Below, piece by piece: positions 33,270 through 42,559 of a DNA stretch of 64,000 nucleotides (position 1 is the first letter of the stretch; every line of letters begins with the position of its first letter). Source of the stretch: Desmonostoc muscorum FACHB-395. GTDB taxonomy: Bacteria; Cyanobacteriota; Cyanobacteriia; Cyanobacteriales; Nostocaceae. The notes below the pieces were generated by a model, which worked only from the letters and a program-made list of their open reading frames with translations, had not been told where the DNA came from and searched no databases. Both the position numbers and the translations under genes were made by a program. The stretch is taken from the NCBI RefSeq assembly GCF_014698035.1, contig NZ_JACJSF010000019.1:53507-117506 (forward strand), in the 5' to 3' direction.

Positions 33270-34591
33270 CTTAACGGGTGACAACCTAACTACAAAGCTT
33301 ATTGTATAAGGGAGAGAGCATAAAAGCCCCGCTGAAAATATAGGCGCTTATGAGGTTTAAGAGCAATCAAATTTAGTACGCAATTGGCCCATAACTCCAT
33401 GCCATATTTCCATCGTTGCCCATAAAGTCCAAGGCTAAACTCACTCTGTCTGGGAGTTTTATCTTTGTGTTCTTGAATACGTCCGGCGTAAGTATCTATA
33501 TTTAATTTTTTGAGCAATTGTCCTTGGAGAGTGGCCAAACTATAGGCGATAGCAATTAATAATACTAAGGCTAAAAACCGAGTGTCATTCACTTTTGCTG
33601 CTTCTAAATTATAGCCACCTGTTTTGCAATCTTTGAACAGTTGTTCGATTCCCCATCGACAACAATAAACATCCAATGCTTGTTGAAGAGTAGGCAGATT
33701 GGTCAAAATATACCAGGGTTCTTTTGGTCCCTTGTGACGATACTTTCGTTTCCAATAGACGGCGACATTAAATGGTCCTAATCCATCACCTTTATTGCAC
33801 AATACACCCTGATAAAATTTGGACATTCCCGGTTTGAATCCAAGCTCTTTAAGCACTTGATATTTCTGATCTAATTTCTCTTGGAAATGAAGATCTTTCT
33901 TCTGACGTAGGGCAAAGCATACACCCTTAGATTCCATCCATTCAGCGAATTTGGGGCTATGAAACTCTCGGTCTCCCAACACTAGAACCGGATAATTCTT
34001 AAACAGATTAAGTACTGGTTTTAATAGACGTTTTTGGGTCTTCAAATCCCTGTTGCCTTGATGGTCTAAAACCTCCCAATATAGGGGGAGAGCATGGGTT
34101 CCCCAAATGATGCTCACCATGAATACATTGCGACCTTTCCATTGGGTTCGATCCATTGCAATGAGCCAATACCCAAATTTCTGATGCTTGAGTTTTTTTA
34201 ATCGCCGACGGTACTCTCTATTTAATCTTCTTCCGGTTTGTTCTTGTCTTATCCAATATTTAATCAAGGGAAACCATAAGGCTTTGATGCTCAACTGTGG
34301 CAATACTAAAAAGCCTTGCAAGTTACGTTTTCGACTTTGATATTGAATCGGTTGTGGAAAGACACTGGCTAATATGGAAAGTTTTACTTGTCTATGTGTC
34401 TGTATCAATAAAAACAGAAGCTGTATAGTTAGATACTGGCTTTCATTCAGATGGGCACGCAAGGTTTTTTGGTAAGATACAGGGAACATATTTTTCTAGG
34501 GGAGCCACAAAAATGCTCCCTATTTTTTGTCCTCACCATTTTCTCAAAGTTTTGTCCCGTATAGCTTAGAGTTCCCTTGTCACCCCGTAAG
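33270..34591 (-). mobile_element. complete IS4-family insertion sequence with 9-bp target duplication
   Basis: A 1322-bp element. Its left end CTTAACGGGTGACAAC and the reverse complement of its right end CTTACGGGGTGACAAG match at 13 of 16 positions. The element is flanked on both sides by AGTTTTGAT (33261-33269 and 34592-34600), a 9-bp target duplication. One transposase gene fills it. The perfect duplication indicates a recent insertion with no later rearrangement. The right end is 281 bases before flv3B. Confidence 0.92.
33299..34489 (-). CDS. IS4-family transposase
   Basis: A 396-residue DDE transposase. The first catalytic aspartate lies in AMDRTQWKGRN, the second in VLVLGDREFHS, and the glutamate in the Y-R-E-K signature (YCCRWGIEQLFKDCKTGGY). 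The downstream hydrophobic stretch FLALVLLIAIAYSLA is also usual for this group. The frame is complete, so the element may be active. It is the only gene in the IS, on the reverse strand. Confidence 0.93.
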   Translation of the reverse strand: MFPVSYQKTLRAHLNESQYLTIQLLFLLIQTHRQVKLSILASVFPQPIQYQSRKRNLQGFLVLPQLSIKALWFPLIKYWIRQEQTGRRLNREYRRRLKKLKHQKFGYWLIAMDRTQWKGRNVFMVSIIWGTHALPLYWEVLDHQGNRDLKTQKRLLKPVLNLFKNYPVLVLGDREFHSPKFAEWMESKGVCFALRQKKDLHFQEKLDQKYQVLKELGFKPGMSKFYQGVLCNKGDGLGPFNVAVYWKRKYRHKGPKEPWYILTNLPTLQQALDVYCCRWGIEQLFKDCKTGGYNLEAAKVNDTRFLALVLLIAIAYSLATLQGQLLKKLNIDTYAGRIQEHKDKTPRQSEFSLGLYGQRWKYGMELWANCVLNLIALKPHKRLYFQRGFYALSLIQ

Positions 34592-34872
34592 AGTTTTGAT
34601 ATTTTCAGTTTTTATTGTCAAATAATATAAAGAAAATGATATTTTTAAATTAGAATAAAATTAGATAAATAGCAAAATAAAATACTAAGTAGATTTTTCT
34701 GAATAAATTAATATTGAGTAGATTTTTTGAGTCATATTTCTTGCTAGAAAACAGCAACAATTGATACAAGTTAAATTATTCAAAAACTGATATTCATTAC
34801 AACTTAAACAAAAAATAATAGAGAGAATGGGGGCAGAAGAAAAACCTGACAATTTGCGCTCGGAGACGAATA

Positions 34873-36612
34873 ATGGTAGCGATGTCTACGACCGGCAAGG
34901 CCAACGCAGAGAACGCTCAACATCGGCTAACTATACAAACTGTAGAAATTGCCCCCAACACAACGGCGATTCGCTCTCTTGACTGGGATCGTGATCGCTT
35001 CGATATCGAATTTGGACTACAAAACGGTACAACCTACAATTCATATCTAATTAGGGGCGAACAAACAGTTTTGATTGATACTTCTCACCAGAAGTTTCGC
35101 GATCTGTATTTAGAGACTCTAAAAGGTCTTGTTAACCCCAAGACAATTGATTACATAATTGTCAGCCACACAGAGCCAGACCATAGCGGTTTAGTAGAAG
35201 ATGTCCTGCAATTAGCTCCTAGAGCTACTGTTTTAGCCTCAAAAGTTGCGCTGCAATTTTTGGAAGGCTTAGTACACGATCCATTTTCTAAGCGGGTTGT
35301 CAAAACTGGCGATCGCATCGATATAGGCAAAGGACACGAAATGGAATTCGTGAGTGCGCCTAATCTGCACTGGCCGGATACAATCTTTAGCTTTGACCGC
35401 AAAACCCAAATTCTCTACACCTGTGATGCTTTTGGGATGCACTTTTGTGACGATCGCACCTTTGACGAAGATTTAGAAGCGATCGAAGCTGACTTTAGAT
35501 TTTACTACGACTGCTTGATGGGCCCTAACGCTCGTTCGCTGCTGAATGCGATGAAGCGGATGGGCGATCTAGGAAAGATTAATATTATCGCAAATGGTCA
35601 CGGCCCGTTATTATACCACCATTTAGATGTTCTGACCGGGTGTTACGAAAATTGGAGCCAAAAACAAGCTAAAGCAGAAACAACAGTTGGCTTGTTTTTC
35701 GTCTCAGATTACGGTTATGGCGAGCGCCTTGGTCACGCAATTGCCGAAGGTATCTTGAAAACTGGGGTTGGAGTAGAAGTACTAGATTTAAGTACTGCTG
35801 AGAGCCAAGAAATTCAAGAACTAGCTGGAAGAGCTGCTGGCATCATTATTGGTATGCCTCCAAGTACCGCCGCCGCCGCCCAAGCTAGTATCAGTTCAGT
35901 GCTAGCTGTCGCCAAGAACAAGCAATTTCTTGGGCTTTTTGAATGTTACGGTGGGGATGATGAACCCATTGATACACTCCGCAGACAATTTCTTGACTCT
36001 GGCATCAAAGAAGCTTTCCCACCCATTCGGATTAAAGAGACTCCCAGTGCATCAACATTCCAGTTGTGTGAAGAAGCTGGTAAAGACATCGGACAATTGC
36101 TAGTGCGCGATCGCAACATCAAGCAAATCAAGTCTCTTGATGTCAACATGGAAAAGGCGTTGGGTCGCATTAGTAGTGGACTATATATAGTCACGACTAA
36201 AAAAGATAATGTCTCAAGCGCAATGCTGGCATCTTGGGTAACGCAAGCGAGTTTGCAACCATTAGGATTAACAATTGCCGTTGCGAAAGACCGCGCCATT
36301 GATTCCTTAATGCAAGTAGGCGATCGCTTCGTCCTCAACGTTTTGGAAGAAGGCAATTATCAAGAATTGAAAAAGCACTTTCTCAAGCGCTTGCATCCTG
36401 GTGCTGACCGCTTTGCAGGAGTGAAAACTCAAACAGCGAAAAACGGTTCTCCGATTCTAACTGATGCTTTGGCATACATAGAATGTGAAATACAGAGCAG
36501 CATGGAATGCAGCGACCACTGGATTTTATATTGCACAGTCCAAGAAGGTCGTGTCTCTAAAAACGATGGACTCACAGCCGTTCGCCATCGCAAAGTAGGT
36601 AATTACTACTAA
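34873..36612 (+). CDS. flv3B: diflavin flavoprotein, Flv3 type (probably Flv3B)
   Basis: A 579-residue cyanobacterial flavodiiron protein: metallo-beta-lactamase-like core, flavodoxin domain from about 265 and a flavin-reductase domain from about 425. The di-iron motif H-x-E-x-D-H is canonical (H99, E101, D103, H104 in SHTEPDHSG), and later ligands occur in NLHWPDT, CDAFGMHF and NGHGPLL. Such proteins reduce O2 to water with NAD(P)H-derived electrons. The full ligand set marks it as the Flv3 type, and the adjacent Flv1-type gene matches the flv3B-flv1B pair known from heterocysts. The B assignment is from gene order. A second ATG at 34882 is possible. Confidence 0.85.
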   Translation: MVAMSTTGKANAENAQHRLTIQTVEIAPNTTAIRSLDWDRDRFDIEFGLQNGTTYNSYLIRGEQTVLIDTSHQKFRDLYLETLKGLVNPKTIDYIIVSHTEPDHSGLVEDVLQLAPRATVLASKVALQFLEGLVHDPFSKRVVKTGDRIDIGKGHEMEFVSAPNLHWPDTIFSFDRKTQILYTCDAFGMHFCDDRTFDEDLEAIEADFRFYYDCLMGPNARSLLNAMKRMGDLGKINIIANGHGPLLYHHLDVLTGCYENWSQKQAKAETTVGLFFVSDYGYGERLGHAIAEGILKTGVGVEVLDLSTAESQEIQELAGRAAGIIIGMPPSTAAAAQASISSVLAVAKNKQFLGLFECYGGDDEPIDTLRRQFLDSGIKEAFPPIRIKETPSASTFQLCEEAGKDIGQLLVRDRNIKQIKSLDVNMEKALGRISSGLYIVTTKKDNVSSAMLASWVTQASLQPLGLTIAVAKDRAIDSLMQVGDRFVLNVLEEGNYQELKKHFLKRLHPGADRFAGVKTQTAKNGSPILTDALAYIECEIQSSMECSDHWILYCTVQEGRVSKNDGLTAVRHRKVGNYY

Positions 36613-36624
36613 GAAATAGGGAAG

Positions 36625-36771
36625 AGGTAACAGGTGACAGGTGACAGGGGACAGGGGACAGAAAAGAAAACTATCCCCTGTTTCCTATGATCCATACTCT
36701 ATAACCTATTCCCTGTTTCCTATCCCCTATTCCCTATCCCCTATTCCCTGTTCCCCATAACCTATTTCCAA
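36625..36771. repeat. heptamer repeats between flv3B and flv1B
   Basis: Two blocks fill the spacer: (GACAGGG/GACAGGT)n near 36633-36661 and (TATTCCC/TATCCCC)n from about 36674 to 36771. The repeats are complementary in style, so the transcript could fold back on itself. Confidence 0.75.
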
Positions 36772-36791
36772 TTCCACAACTTTAAATAGCT

Positions 36792-38504
36792 ATGACCAAT
36801 TCCAAGCCACGCGACGTACAAGTTCTACCAATTGCTACAAATACTAAGGCGATCAAAGCACGTAGTTGGTCACGTCTGCGGTTTGAAATTGAATACGCAC
36901 TTGAAAGAGGTACTACCTCCAATTGCTATTTAATTGAAGCTGATAAAACCGCACTTATCGATCCACCGCCAGAAAGCTTTACCGAAATTTATTTAGAGGC
37001 ATTGCGGCAGACTTTAGATTTACAAAGTTTGGATTATATAATCCTGGGTCATTTTAGTCCCAATCGAGTTGCAACCCTCAAAGCAATTTTAGAATTGGCA
37101 CCACAGGTAACTTTTGTCTGTTCTCTTCCCGGTGCGAACAATTTGCGTGCTGCTTTCCTAGAGCAAGATTTGAAAGTCTTGGTGATGCGAGGGAAAGAAA
37201 CTCTGGATTTAGGCAAAGGTCATGTTTTGAAATTCTTGCCCACTCCTAGCCCACGTTGGCCGGAAGGACTTTGTACCTACGATCAGCAAACCCAAATTCT
37301 CTACACAGATAAGTTATTTGCAACTCATCTCTGTGGTGATGAAGTGTTTGATGATAATTGGGAAGCGCTCAAAGAAGACCAGCGTTACTACTTTAACTGC
37401 CTGATGGCTCCCCAAACTCCTCATGTGCAAGCAGCTTTGGAGAAAATATCAGATTTGCAGGTGAGAATGTATGCTGTGGGTCATGGGCCTTTGGTACGCA
37501 GCAGCTTAATCGAACTTACCAAAGCTTATGGAGAATGGAGCCGTTCTCATAACGATCGCGAGATTTCCGTTGCCCTACTTTACGCTTCAGCTTACGGCAA
37601 TACGGCGACTTTAGCACAAGCGATCGCTCTGGGATTAACTAAAGGTGGAGTCGCAGTCAAATCGATTAACTGCGAATTTGCCACCCCTGATGAAATTCGC
37701 ATCAACCTCGCACAGTCAGAAGGTTTTATCATCGGTTCTCCTACTATCGGTGGTCATGCGCCAACTCCTATTCATACTGCTTTAGGGATTGTGATCTCAA
37801 GCGGTGACAACAGTAAACTCGCTGGAGTCTTTGGTTCTTACGGCTGGAGTGGCGAAGCCTTTGACTTAATAGAAGGTAAACTCCGGGATTCTGGATACCG
37901 TTTTGGCTTTGACACATTGAAGGTCAAGTTTAAACCTGATGATGTCACTCTCAAGTTCTGTGAAGAACTAGGTACAGACTTTGCCCAAACACTGAAAAAG
38001 GCTAAAAAAGTACGTGTACCACAACAAGCCGCTACCCCAGTGGAACAAGCTGTAGGTCGCATTGTTGGTTCCGTATGCGTGATCACAGCTAAACTTGGAG
38101 AAGTGTCTACCGCAATGTTAGGCGCTTGGGTTTCTCAAGCCACCTTCAACCCACCTGGAATAAGTGTTGCGATCGCCAAAGACCGAGCGATCGAATCTTT
38201 GATGTATCCAGGCGGTAAGTTTGCCTTAAATATTTTACCTGAAGGCAATCATCAAGACTACATGAAGCATTTCCGTAAATCTTTCGCGCCTGGAGAAGAT
38301 CGATTTGCTAACTTTAGTACAGCAGTTGCAGATAATGGTTGTACTGTCCTCACCGACGCTTTAGCATATTTGGAATGCTCAGTCAATCAACGTCTGGAAT
38401 GTGGCGATCACTGGGTTGTATATGCAACTGTGGACGAGGGTAAATTACTCAAACCTGATGCTGTTACTGCCATCAACCATCGCAAAACTGGCACTCATTA
38501 CTAA
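36792..38504 (+). CDS. flv1B: diflavin flavoprotein, Flv1 type (probably Flv1B)
   Basis: A 570-residue homologue of the upstream protein with the same three domains. Its di-iron motif is degraded: GHFSPNR (H87, S89, N91, R92) replaces H-x-E-x-D-H. This is the hallmark of Flv1-type subunits, which act with a canonical Flv3 partner. The flavodoxin part (LLYASAYGNTATLAQAIALG) and the C-terminal flavin-reductase part are intact. The pair with flv3B probably protects nitrogenase from O2 in heterocysts. Confidence 0.85.
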   Translation: MTNSKPRDVQVLPIATNTKAIKARSWSRLRFEIEYALERGTTSNCYLIEADKTALIDPPPESFTEIYLEALRQTLDLQSLDYIILGHFSPNRVATLKAILELAPQVTFVCSLPGANNLRAAFLEQDLKVLVMRGKETLDLGKGHVLKFLPTPSPRWPEGLCTYDQQTQILYTDKLFATHLCGDEVFDDNWEALKEDQRYYFNCLMAPQTPHVQAALEKISDLQVRMYAVGHGPLVRSSLIELTKAYGEWSRSHNDREISVALLYASAYGNTATLAQAIALGLTKGGVAVKSINCEFATPDEIRINLAQSEGFIIGSPTIGGHAPTPIHTALGIVISSGDNSKLAGVFGSYGWSGEAFDLIEGKLRDSGYRFGFDTLKVKFKPDDVTLKFCEELGTDFAQTLKKAKKVRVPQQAATPVEQAVGRIVGSVCVITAKLGEVSTAMLGAWVSQATFNPPGISVAIAKDRAIESLMYPGGKFALNILPEGNHQDYMKHFRKSFAPGEDRFANFSTAVADNGCTVLTDALAYLECSVNQRLECGDHWVVYATVDEGKLLKPDAVTAINHRKTGTHY

Positions 38505-38621
38505 TTATAGGTAATCTCCTAAGTTGAAGATTACCCTGCAATGTAACTCTAGCAGGATTTTGCTACTTACTCTGTCTGCTACGGATACAATCAACCGCGC
38601 TAGATGTCTGCACATCTGAAT

Positions 38622-38664
38622 AAATCCACCTACACATGAGAGTGATAGGTGGATTTATTTTTTT
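38622..38664 (+). terminator. terminator downstream of flv1B
   Basis: AAATCCACCTA (38622-38632) and TAGGTGGATTT (38646-38656) form an 11-bp stem with a 13-base loop, followed by ATTTTTTTT. It lies about 120 bases after the flv1B stop. Confidence 0.8.
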
Positions 38665-38706
38665 GCTAGGAACAATGCGTTTAGAAATAACAGCAACGGC
38701 AGAACT

Positions 38707-38824
38707 CAATACTTCTCGGGTTTTGGGGAAAAGTAAAGGGAAAGAAAAAACCCTTAACCCTTACCCTTTAACCTTTTCCCCAAACCCGATTCCGAGTTAA
38801 AAATGCAAAAACCGAGCAGTATTG
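38707..38824. mobile_element. 118-bp MITE with 13-bp terminal repeats and 10-bp target duplication
   Basis: The ends CAATACTTCTCGG and CCGAGCAGTATTG are inverted repeats with one mismatch in 13. Inside, GGGGAAAAG... and ...CTTTTCCCC extend the hairpin. CGGCAGAACT occurs directly on both sides (38697-38706 and 38825-38834) as a 10-bp target duplication. It carries no coding capacity, so it must be moved by a transposase encoded elsewhere. The sharp duplication suggests a recent insertion. Confidence 0.9.
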
Positions 38825-39033
38825 CGGCAGAACTGACGTATCTACTTAATAAATGCATCTTTGCTTCAGCATAAATTTACACTTGTATAGTCAATAATTT
38901 AGCCTATGCAAAATGTGATTAAGTAAAGGTTATGAAACTCTTAAAATCTGATATTATCTGGTAATTGTAATGTTTCATGACTAAAAGCCTAAAAATTTAT
39001 TACATTCAGGCAGCAAAAAGAAGGAGATCCTAA

Positions 39034-40095
39034 TTGATTAGGAAAATAGACACACAAGGTTTTCAGCTTAAGCCGCTTGGGACGTACTTAGTTGAAGCTG
39101 AAATAATTAATCCAGATGAATTAGACATAGCACTCAAGACACAAGAGTTGAGTGGTGAGCAGTTGGGAAAAATTCTGGCAATGCATGGTTTTGTTAAGCA
39201 GCAAACCATTGAGTACTTCATGTCAAAAATTGTATTGCCAGAGCGACGCAAGATCCTCAAAAACCAGTCTTATTCAGACAATGCTAAGAGTGACAGGATA
39301 TCTGTAGTTGAGCCAAGAAGTTCTATAAAACCAGAAGATGCGATCGCAGCGTTGCAATCACCGCATAAATTGAAGGTATATCTTTCTGCCAACAAAACAC
39401 TCAAATTCCTGCTAGGCGTAGTATTGTGCTTGGCTCTTGTCAGTCTTTTGGCTAATTACAATGTCTACTATCTACCTGACTTTCCTGGGAGAGATATCTT
39501 TAGCATTCTATTCGATCTCAACAGCGAGGATAATATTCCTGCAATTTACTCTGGAGGAGCTTTACTATTTTGTTCTATTCTGCTGGAGATCATCTTCCAA
39601 GCTCAGAGGTTAGCTAAGAATAAAGATGTCTGGGCATGGAGAGGATTGTCAATAGTTTTTGCTGGTTTATTCTTAGATGAATTGATCGGTCTTCATGAAA
39701 GACTAACTGCACCACTGCGAGATACATTTAATACTAGTGGTTTTCTTTACTACGCTTGGGTGATTGCGGGTGCTATCTTCGTACTCCTCTTTTTGCTAGT
39801 ATTTGGGCGATTTGTGGCTACTCTTCCTGGCAAGACACGACGCTTATTTTTCATTGCTGGAATAATCTACGTAGCAGGTGCAATTGTGAGTGAATTGGTA
39901 GGTGGATACTATGAATATTACTACACCCCCCATAACATGATTTATGTCTTCATAACAACTATAGAAGAAGTGCTAGAGATGCTGGGCATAGTTATCTTTA
40001 TTTATGCGCTGTTGTCGTACATAAGTTGCAATATTAAAGGTATAGATATAGGAATCCACATTATTGATTCTAGAAAGCAAGACGAGCTGACTTAG
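39034..40095 (+). CDS. multi-pass membrane protein with an N-terminal GspE-N-like domain
   Basis: A 353-residue protein that starts with TTG at 39034; AAGGAGATCCTAA directly before it is a strong ribosome site and no better start exists. Residues 10-75 resemble the N-terminal domain of type II secretion/pilus ATPases (LGTYLVEAEIINPDELDIAL, GEQLGKILAMHGFV). From about 125 on there are six or so membrane segments, with a DELIGLHERL loop and a GGYYEYYY stretch. An acidic-histidine loop of this kind could bind metal, but I do not recognise the family. It is a single gene. Confidence 0.7.
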   Translation: MIRKIDTQGFQLKPLGTYLVEAEIINPDELDIALKTQELSGEQLGKILAMHGFVKQQTIEYFMSKIVLPERRKILKNQSYSDNAKSDRISVVEPRSSIKPEDAIAALQSPHKLKVYLSANKTLKFLLGVVLCLALVSLLANYNVYYLPDFPGRDIFSILFDLNSEDNIPAIYSGGALLFCSILLEIIFQAQRLAKNKDVWAWRGLSIVFAGLFLDELIGLHERLTAPLRDTFNTSGFLYYAWVIAGAIFVLLFLLVFGRFVATLPGKTRRLFFIAGIIYVAGAIVSELVGGYYEYYYTPHNMIYVFITTIEEVLEMLGIVIFIYALLSYISCNIKGIDIGIHIIDSRKQDELT

Positions 40096-40261
40096 AGTTG
40101 TTTGAAAAGTATGATTGCTAACATCTAAGCTTCGGAAACTTAAGCCCCTAGTCCTATTACCTACAAGGAAATGGGGGTTTTAAAACCTCTTTAACTTTTG
40201 AGGATAAGTTTGGACGCGGAATTTATAGTATATTTTGTAACTTTTAAAATATCCTCTAACT

Positions 40262-40698
40262 GCTCGAAATCTACTACTCTCTCAGAATAGTAACAATCTG
40301 GAAATCACTTTTGAAGGGATGGCTGATGAAAAAGTTATCCTGCAAAACTTTGCTATAGAAAAACTAGATAACCTATCAGCAGTGGGTAATATCCTGTTTA
40401 ATAAGACAACTACAATTAGTGACAGCTTTGATATCCTGAAGGCCAACTCCACCCAAAGCAACATCTTCAACAAAAACACAGTCACCTTTCTGAATGACCT
40501 GAAAAATAATAGACTTGTCGGGTAATAACAAAAAAATGGCTGTAAAGATTACCAGGTAAAGGTTACAGCTATTCCTGTACGAAATACTATAAAGGCTTAC
40601 TATATAAGGCTTTCAGAAATTTATCGTCCTAATTTCCCGACAACTCTAATATCAATGGTTTTGACAACTCAACTGATGTCATCAATGGTCAGGGGTGA
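40262..40698 (+). pseudogene. decayed C-terminus of an RTX-like/calcium-binding surface protein
   Basis: One frame reads LLLSQNSNNLEITFEGMADE, continues through NFAIEKLDNLSAVGNILF and stops at 40525. A second in-phase-style end, NSNINGFDNSTDVINGQG, appears at 40642-40698 in another frame. Together they resemble the C-terminal tail of large cyanobacterial calcium-binding repeat proteins, interrupted by about 115 unrelated bases. There is no N-terminal part. The family assignment is from memory of the tail pattern and is tentative. Confidence 0.4.
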
Positions 40699-40874
40699 GT
40701 GCAATTTCAGTATTAAAGCGGAAATAATATAAATTCACTTGCTGAAATTCCGCAATTGCCACCAAGACAATTGCAAAAACGCAGTGTAGCCTTTAACTAG
40801 AAAAACACTATCAGGCAATTGCTAGACAAAATGCCGACTATGGTCGCTAAACTTTTATAATATTTGTTGTTCTT

Positions 40875-41054
40875 ATGACTCCAAAACACACCAAAATTCA
40901 ATTTCCCCTTTGGCAGTATCTGAACCAGCCTTTATTTAGTCACGATACTAAATTAGTATTGAATCCCCAACGCTTTGCATTGATCTGGCGACTTCGACTT
41001 CTAGAACGCTGTTGGGCTAAAGAATGTGATGCCAAAGGGCCCCAACAGCATTAG
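40875..41054 (+). CDS. 59-aa conserved-type hypothetical protein
   Basis: An ATG frame of 59 residues (MTPKHTKIQFPLWQYLNQPL at the start, CDAKGPQQH at the end). The basic, tryptophan-rich, non-repetitive composition and the codon use look like a real gene. It has no membrane segment and I know no function for such proteins. It lies convergent to the symporter gene, 19 bases away. Confidence 0.5.
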   Translation: MTPKHTKIQFPLWQYLNQPLFSHDTKLVLNPQRFALIWRLRLLERCWAKECDAKGPQQH

Positions 41055-41073
41055 CTACCTGAAAAGCTTCAAA

Positions 41074-42366
41074 CTAAGCCTCGTCTAAAGAACGAGGCTT
41101 TTTGCCGTCAAGTAAAGCACTGACAGTCATATCTCCCATAACATTAATCGCGGTGCGGCAGCGATCTAAAAACCAATCTATGGTAACTAGCAAAGCAATG
41201 TACTGGGTAGGTAAGCCTACAGAAGTGAACACTAGTGTCATCGTTACCAGTCCAGCATTGGGAATATTCGCCGCACCTACAGATGCAAAAATCGAGGTCA
41301 GGATGACAATTAACTGCTGTCCTAGAGTCAGATGTTGCCCAATTAGTTGGGAAATATACAACGCAGACATTGCTTCATAAAGGGCAGTGCCATCATTATT
41401 GAAATTTGCCCCTACTAATGCCCCCAAAGCAGCAGAAGATTCTCTTAAACCAACTTTTGTTTGCAAAACCTCAAAAGTTACGGGCATTGCCGCCGCAGAG
41501 GAAGAAGTTGAAAAAGCTGTTAAAAAGGCATCAGAACCGCCAGCTAGGAATTTTAGCGGGGGTACCCAAGAACCAAATTTTACTCTAGTGAGGTAATAGC
41601 ACGCCTGCAATGCCAGCGCTAACAGCACCGCCAGAATAAATGCACCCAAAGATTTAAACGGTGTAAATCCTTGCATAGCGACTGTTTTAGCAACAATCCC
41701 AAAGACGGCGAAAGGCACTAAGGCAATTACCCAGTTGAGGACACCGACTACCGCCTCAAACAAAATCCCGATGACATCCTCTATCGGCTGGTATCCTTTT
41801 TTTCCTTGGGCAATTTGTTCAGATTTTAAGCCCCGCAGGACGATGCCAAAACTTAAGGCAATAACAATTAGTTGAATGACATTATTATCAACTAATGGCT
41901 TCAGGACAGCTTCCGGTACAGCATCTTTGAGTATTCCCCAAGGGTCTAGACTCTGAGTAGGTATTTCTGTAGTTGTTGAGGTAGCTACATTGCCCCAAGT
42001 TCCCGGACGCAGCACATTCGCTACCAAAAGTCCCACTAAAATAGCTACGGTAGTGTTAGTCAAAAGTAGCACTGCCAGCCGCCGTCCGGCTGTACCGGGG
42101 ATATCGGTAGTCATTAAGGTATGCAGCACCGCTACCAGAATCAGGGGCGTAGCTAGAGCGCGGAGAGCCTTTAGCACCAACTCAGCCGGAATTGCTAAAT
42201 TGTTGATTAAAGTGGCATTGCTGGGATTGGGATTCCCCGCACCAAGTGCAATTCCAACGCTGACTGCGGCTACTAGGGCGATGAGAATTTGCAATGTGAG
42301 AGGGATACGCTGCCACCAAGGGCTAGCTTTGGTTTCAGGCGAAGTAGTACTCTCTGTTTCACTCAT
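41074..42366 (-). CDS. dicarboxylate/amino acid:cation symporter (DAACS family)
   Basis: A 430-residue membrane transporter of the GltP/DctA type, which imports glutamate, aspartate or C4-dicarboxylates with Na+ or H+. The family re-entrant loop motif is AFSTSSSAAAMPVTFEVLQ, and the second substrate and cation site is ALVGANFNNDGTALYEA. About eight membrane helices are present. The N-terminus starts with a polar stretch before the first helix. It is a single gene. The exact substrate cannot be told from the sequence. Confidence 0.9.
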   Translation of the reverse strand: MSETESTTSPETKASPWWQRIPLTLQILIALVAAVSVGIALGAGNPNPSNATLINNLAIPAELVLKALRALATPLILVAVLHTLMTTDIPGTAGRRLAVLLLTNTTVAILVGLLVANVLRPGTWGNVATSTTTEIPTQSLDPWGILKDAVPEAVLKPLVDNNVIQLIVIALSFGIVLRGLKSEQIAQGKKGYQPIEDVIGILFEAVVGVLNWVIALVPFAVFGIVAKTVAMQGFTPFKSLGAFILAVLLALALQACYYLTRVKFGSWVPPLKFLAGGSDAFLTAFSTSSSAAAMPVTFEVLQTKVGLRESSAALGALVGANFNNDGTALYEAMSALYISQLIGQHLTLGQQLIVILTSIFASVGAANIPNAGLVTMTLVFTSVGLPTQYIALLVTIDWFLDRCRTAINVMGDMTVSALLDGKKPRSLDEA

Positions 42367-42559
42367 TAGTTAGATGCTGATGAACTGCTGTAACTATTAA
42401 GACAACACTGATGATAATGACAATTTCGGAAAAAGAACAGCTTTAATTTTAGGTAAAAACTGCTAATGTAATATTCCGTTGCTTTGCAAAATCCGGCTTG
42501 AAAGGGTATACCACAAGGTAGACCCCTAAAGATATCTTGGCTTGTGGTTGGAGATGCTT

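Noticed and set aside
31033..34600. Possible integrated prophage or genomic island at ssrA
   Set aside because: ssrA is a common integration site, but no integrase gene, no repeat of the ssrA 3' end and no phage genes were seen, only insertion-sequence DNA.
36625..36771. Repeat array that might suggest a CRISPR
   Set aside because: Units are seven bases long and contiguous, with no 30-40-base spacers and no cas genes. These are heptamer tandem repeats.
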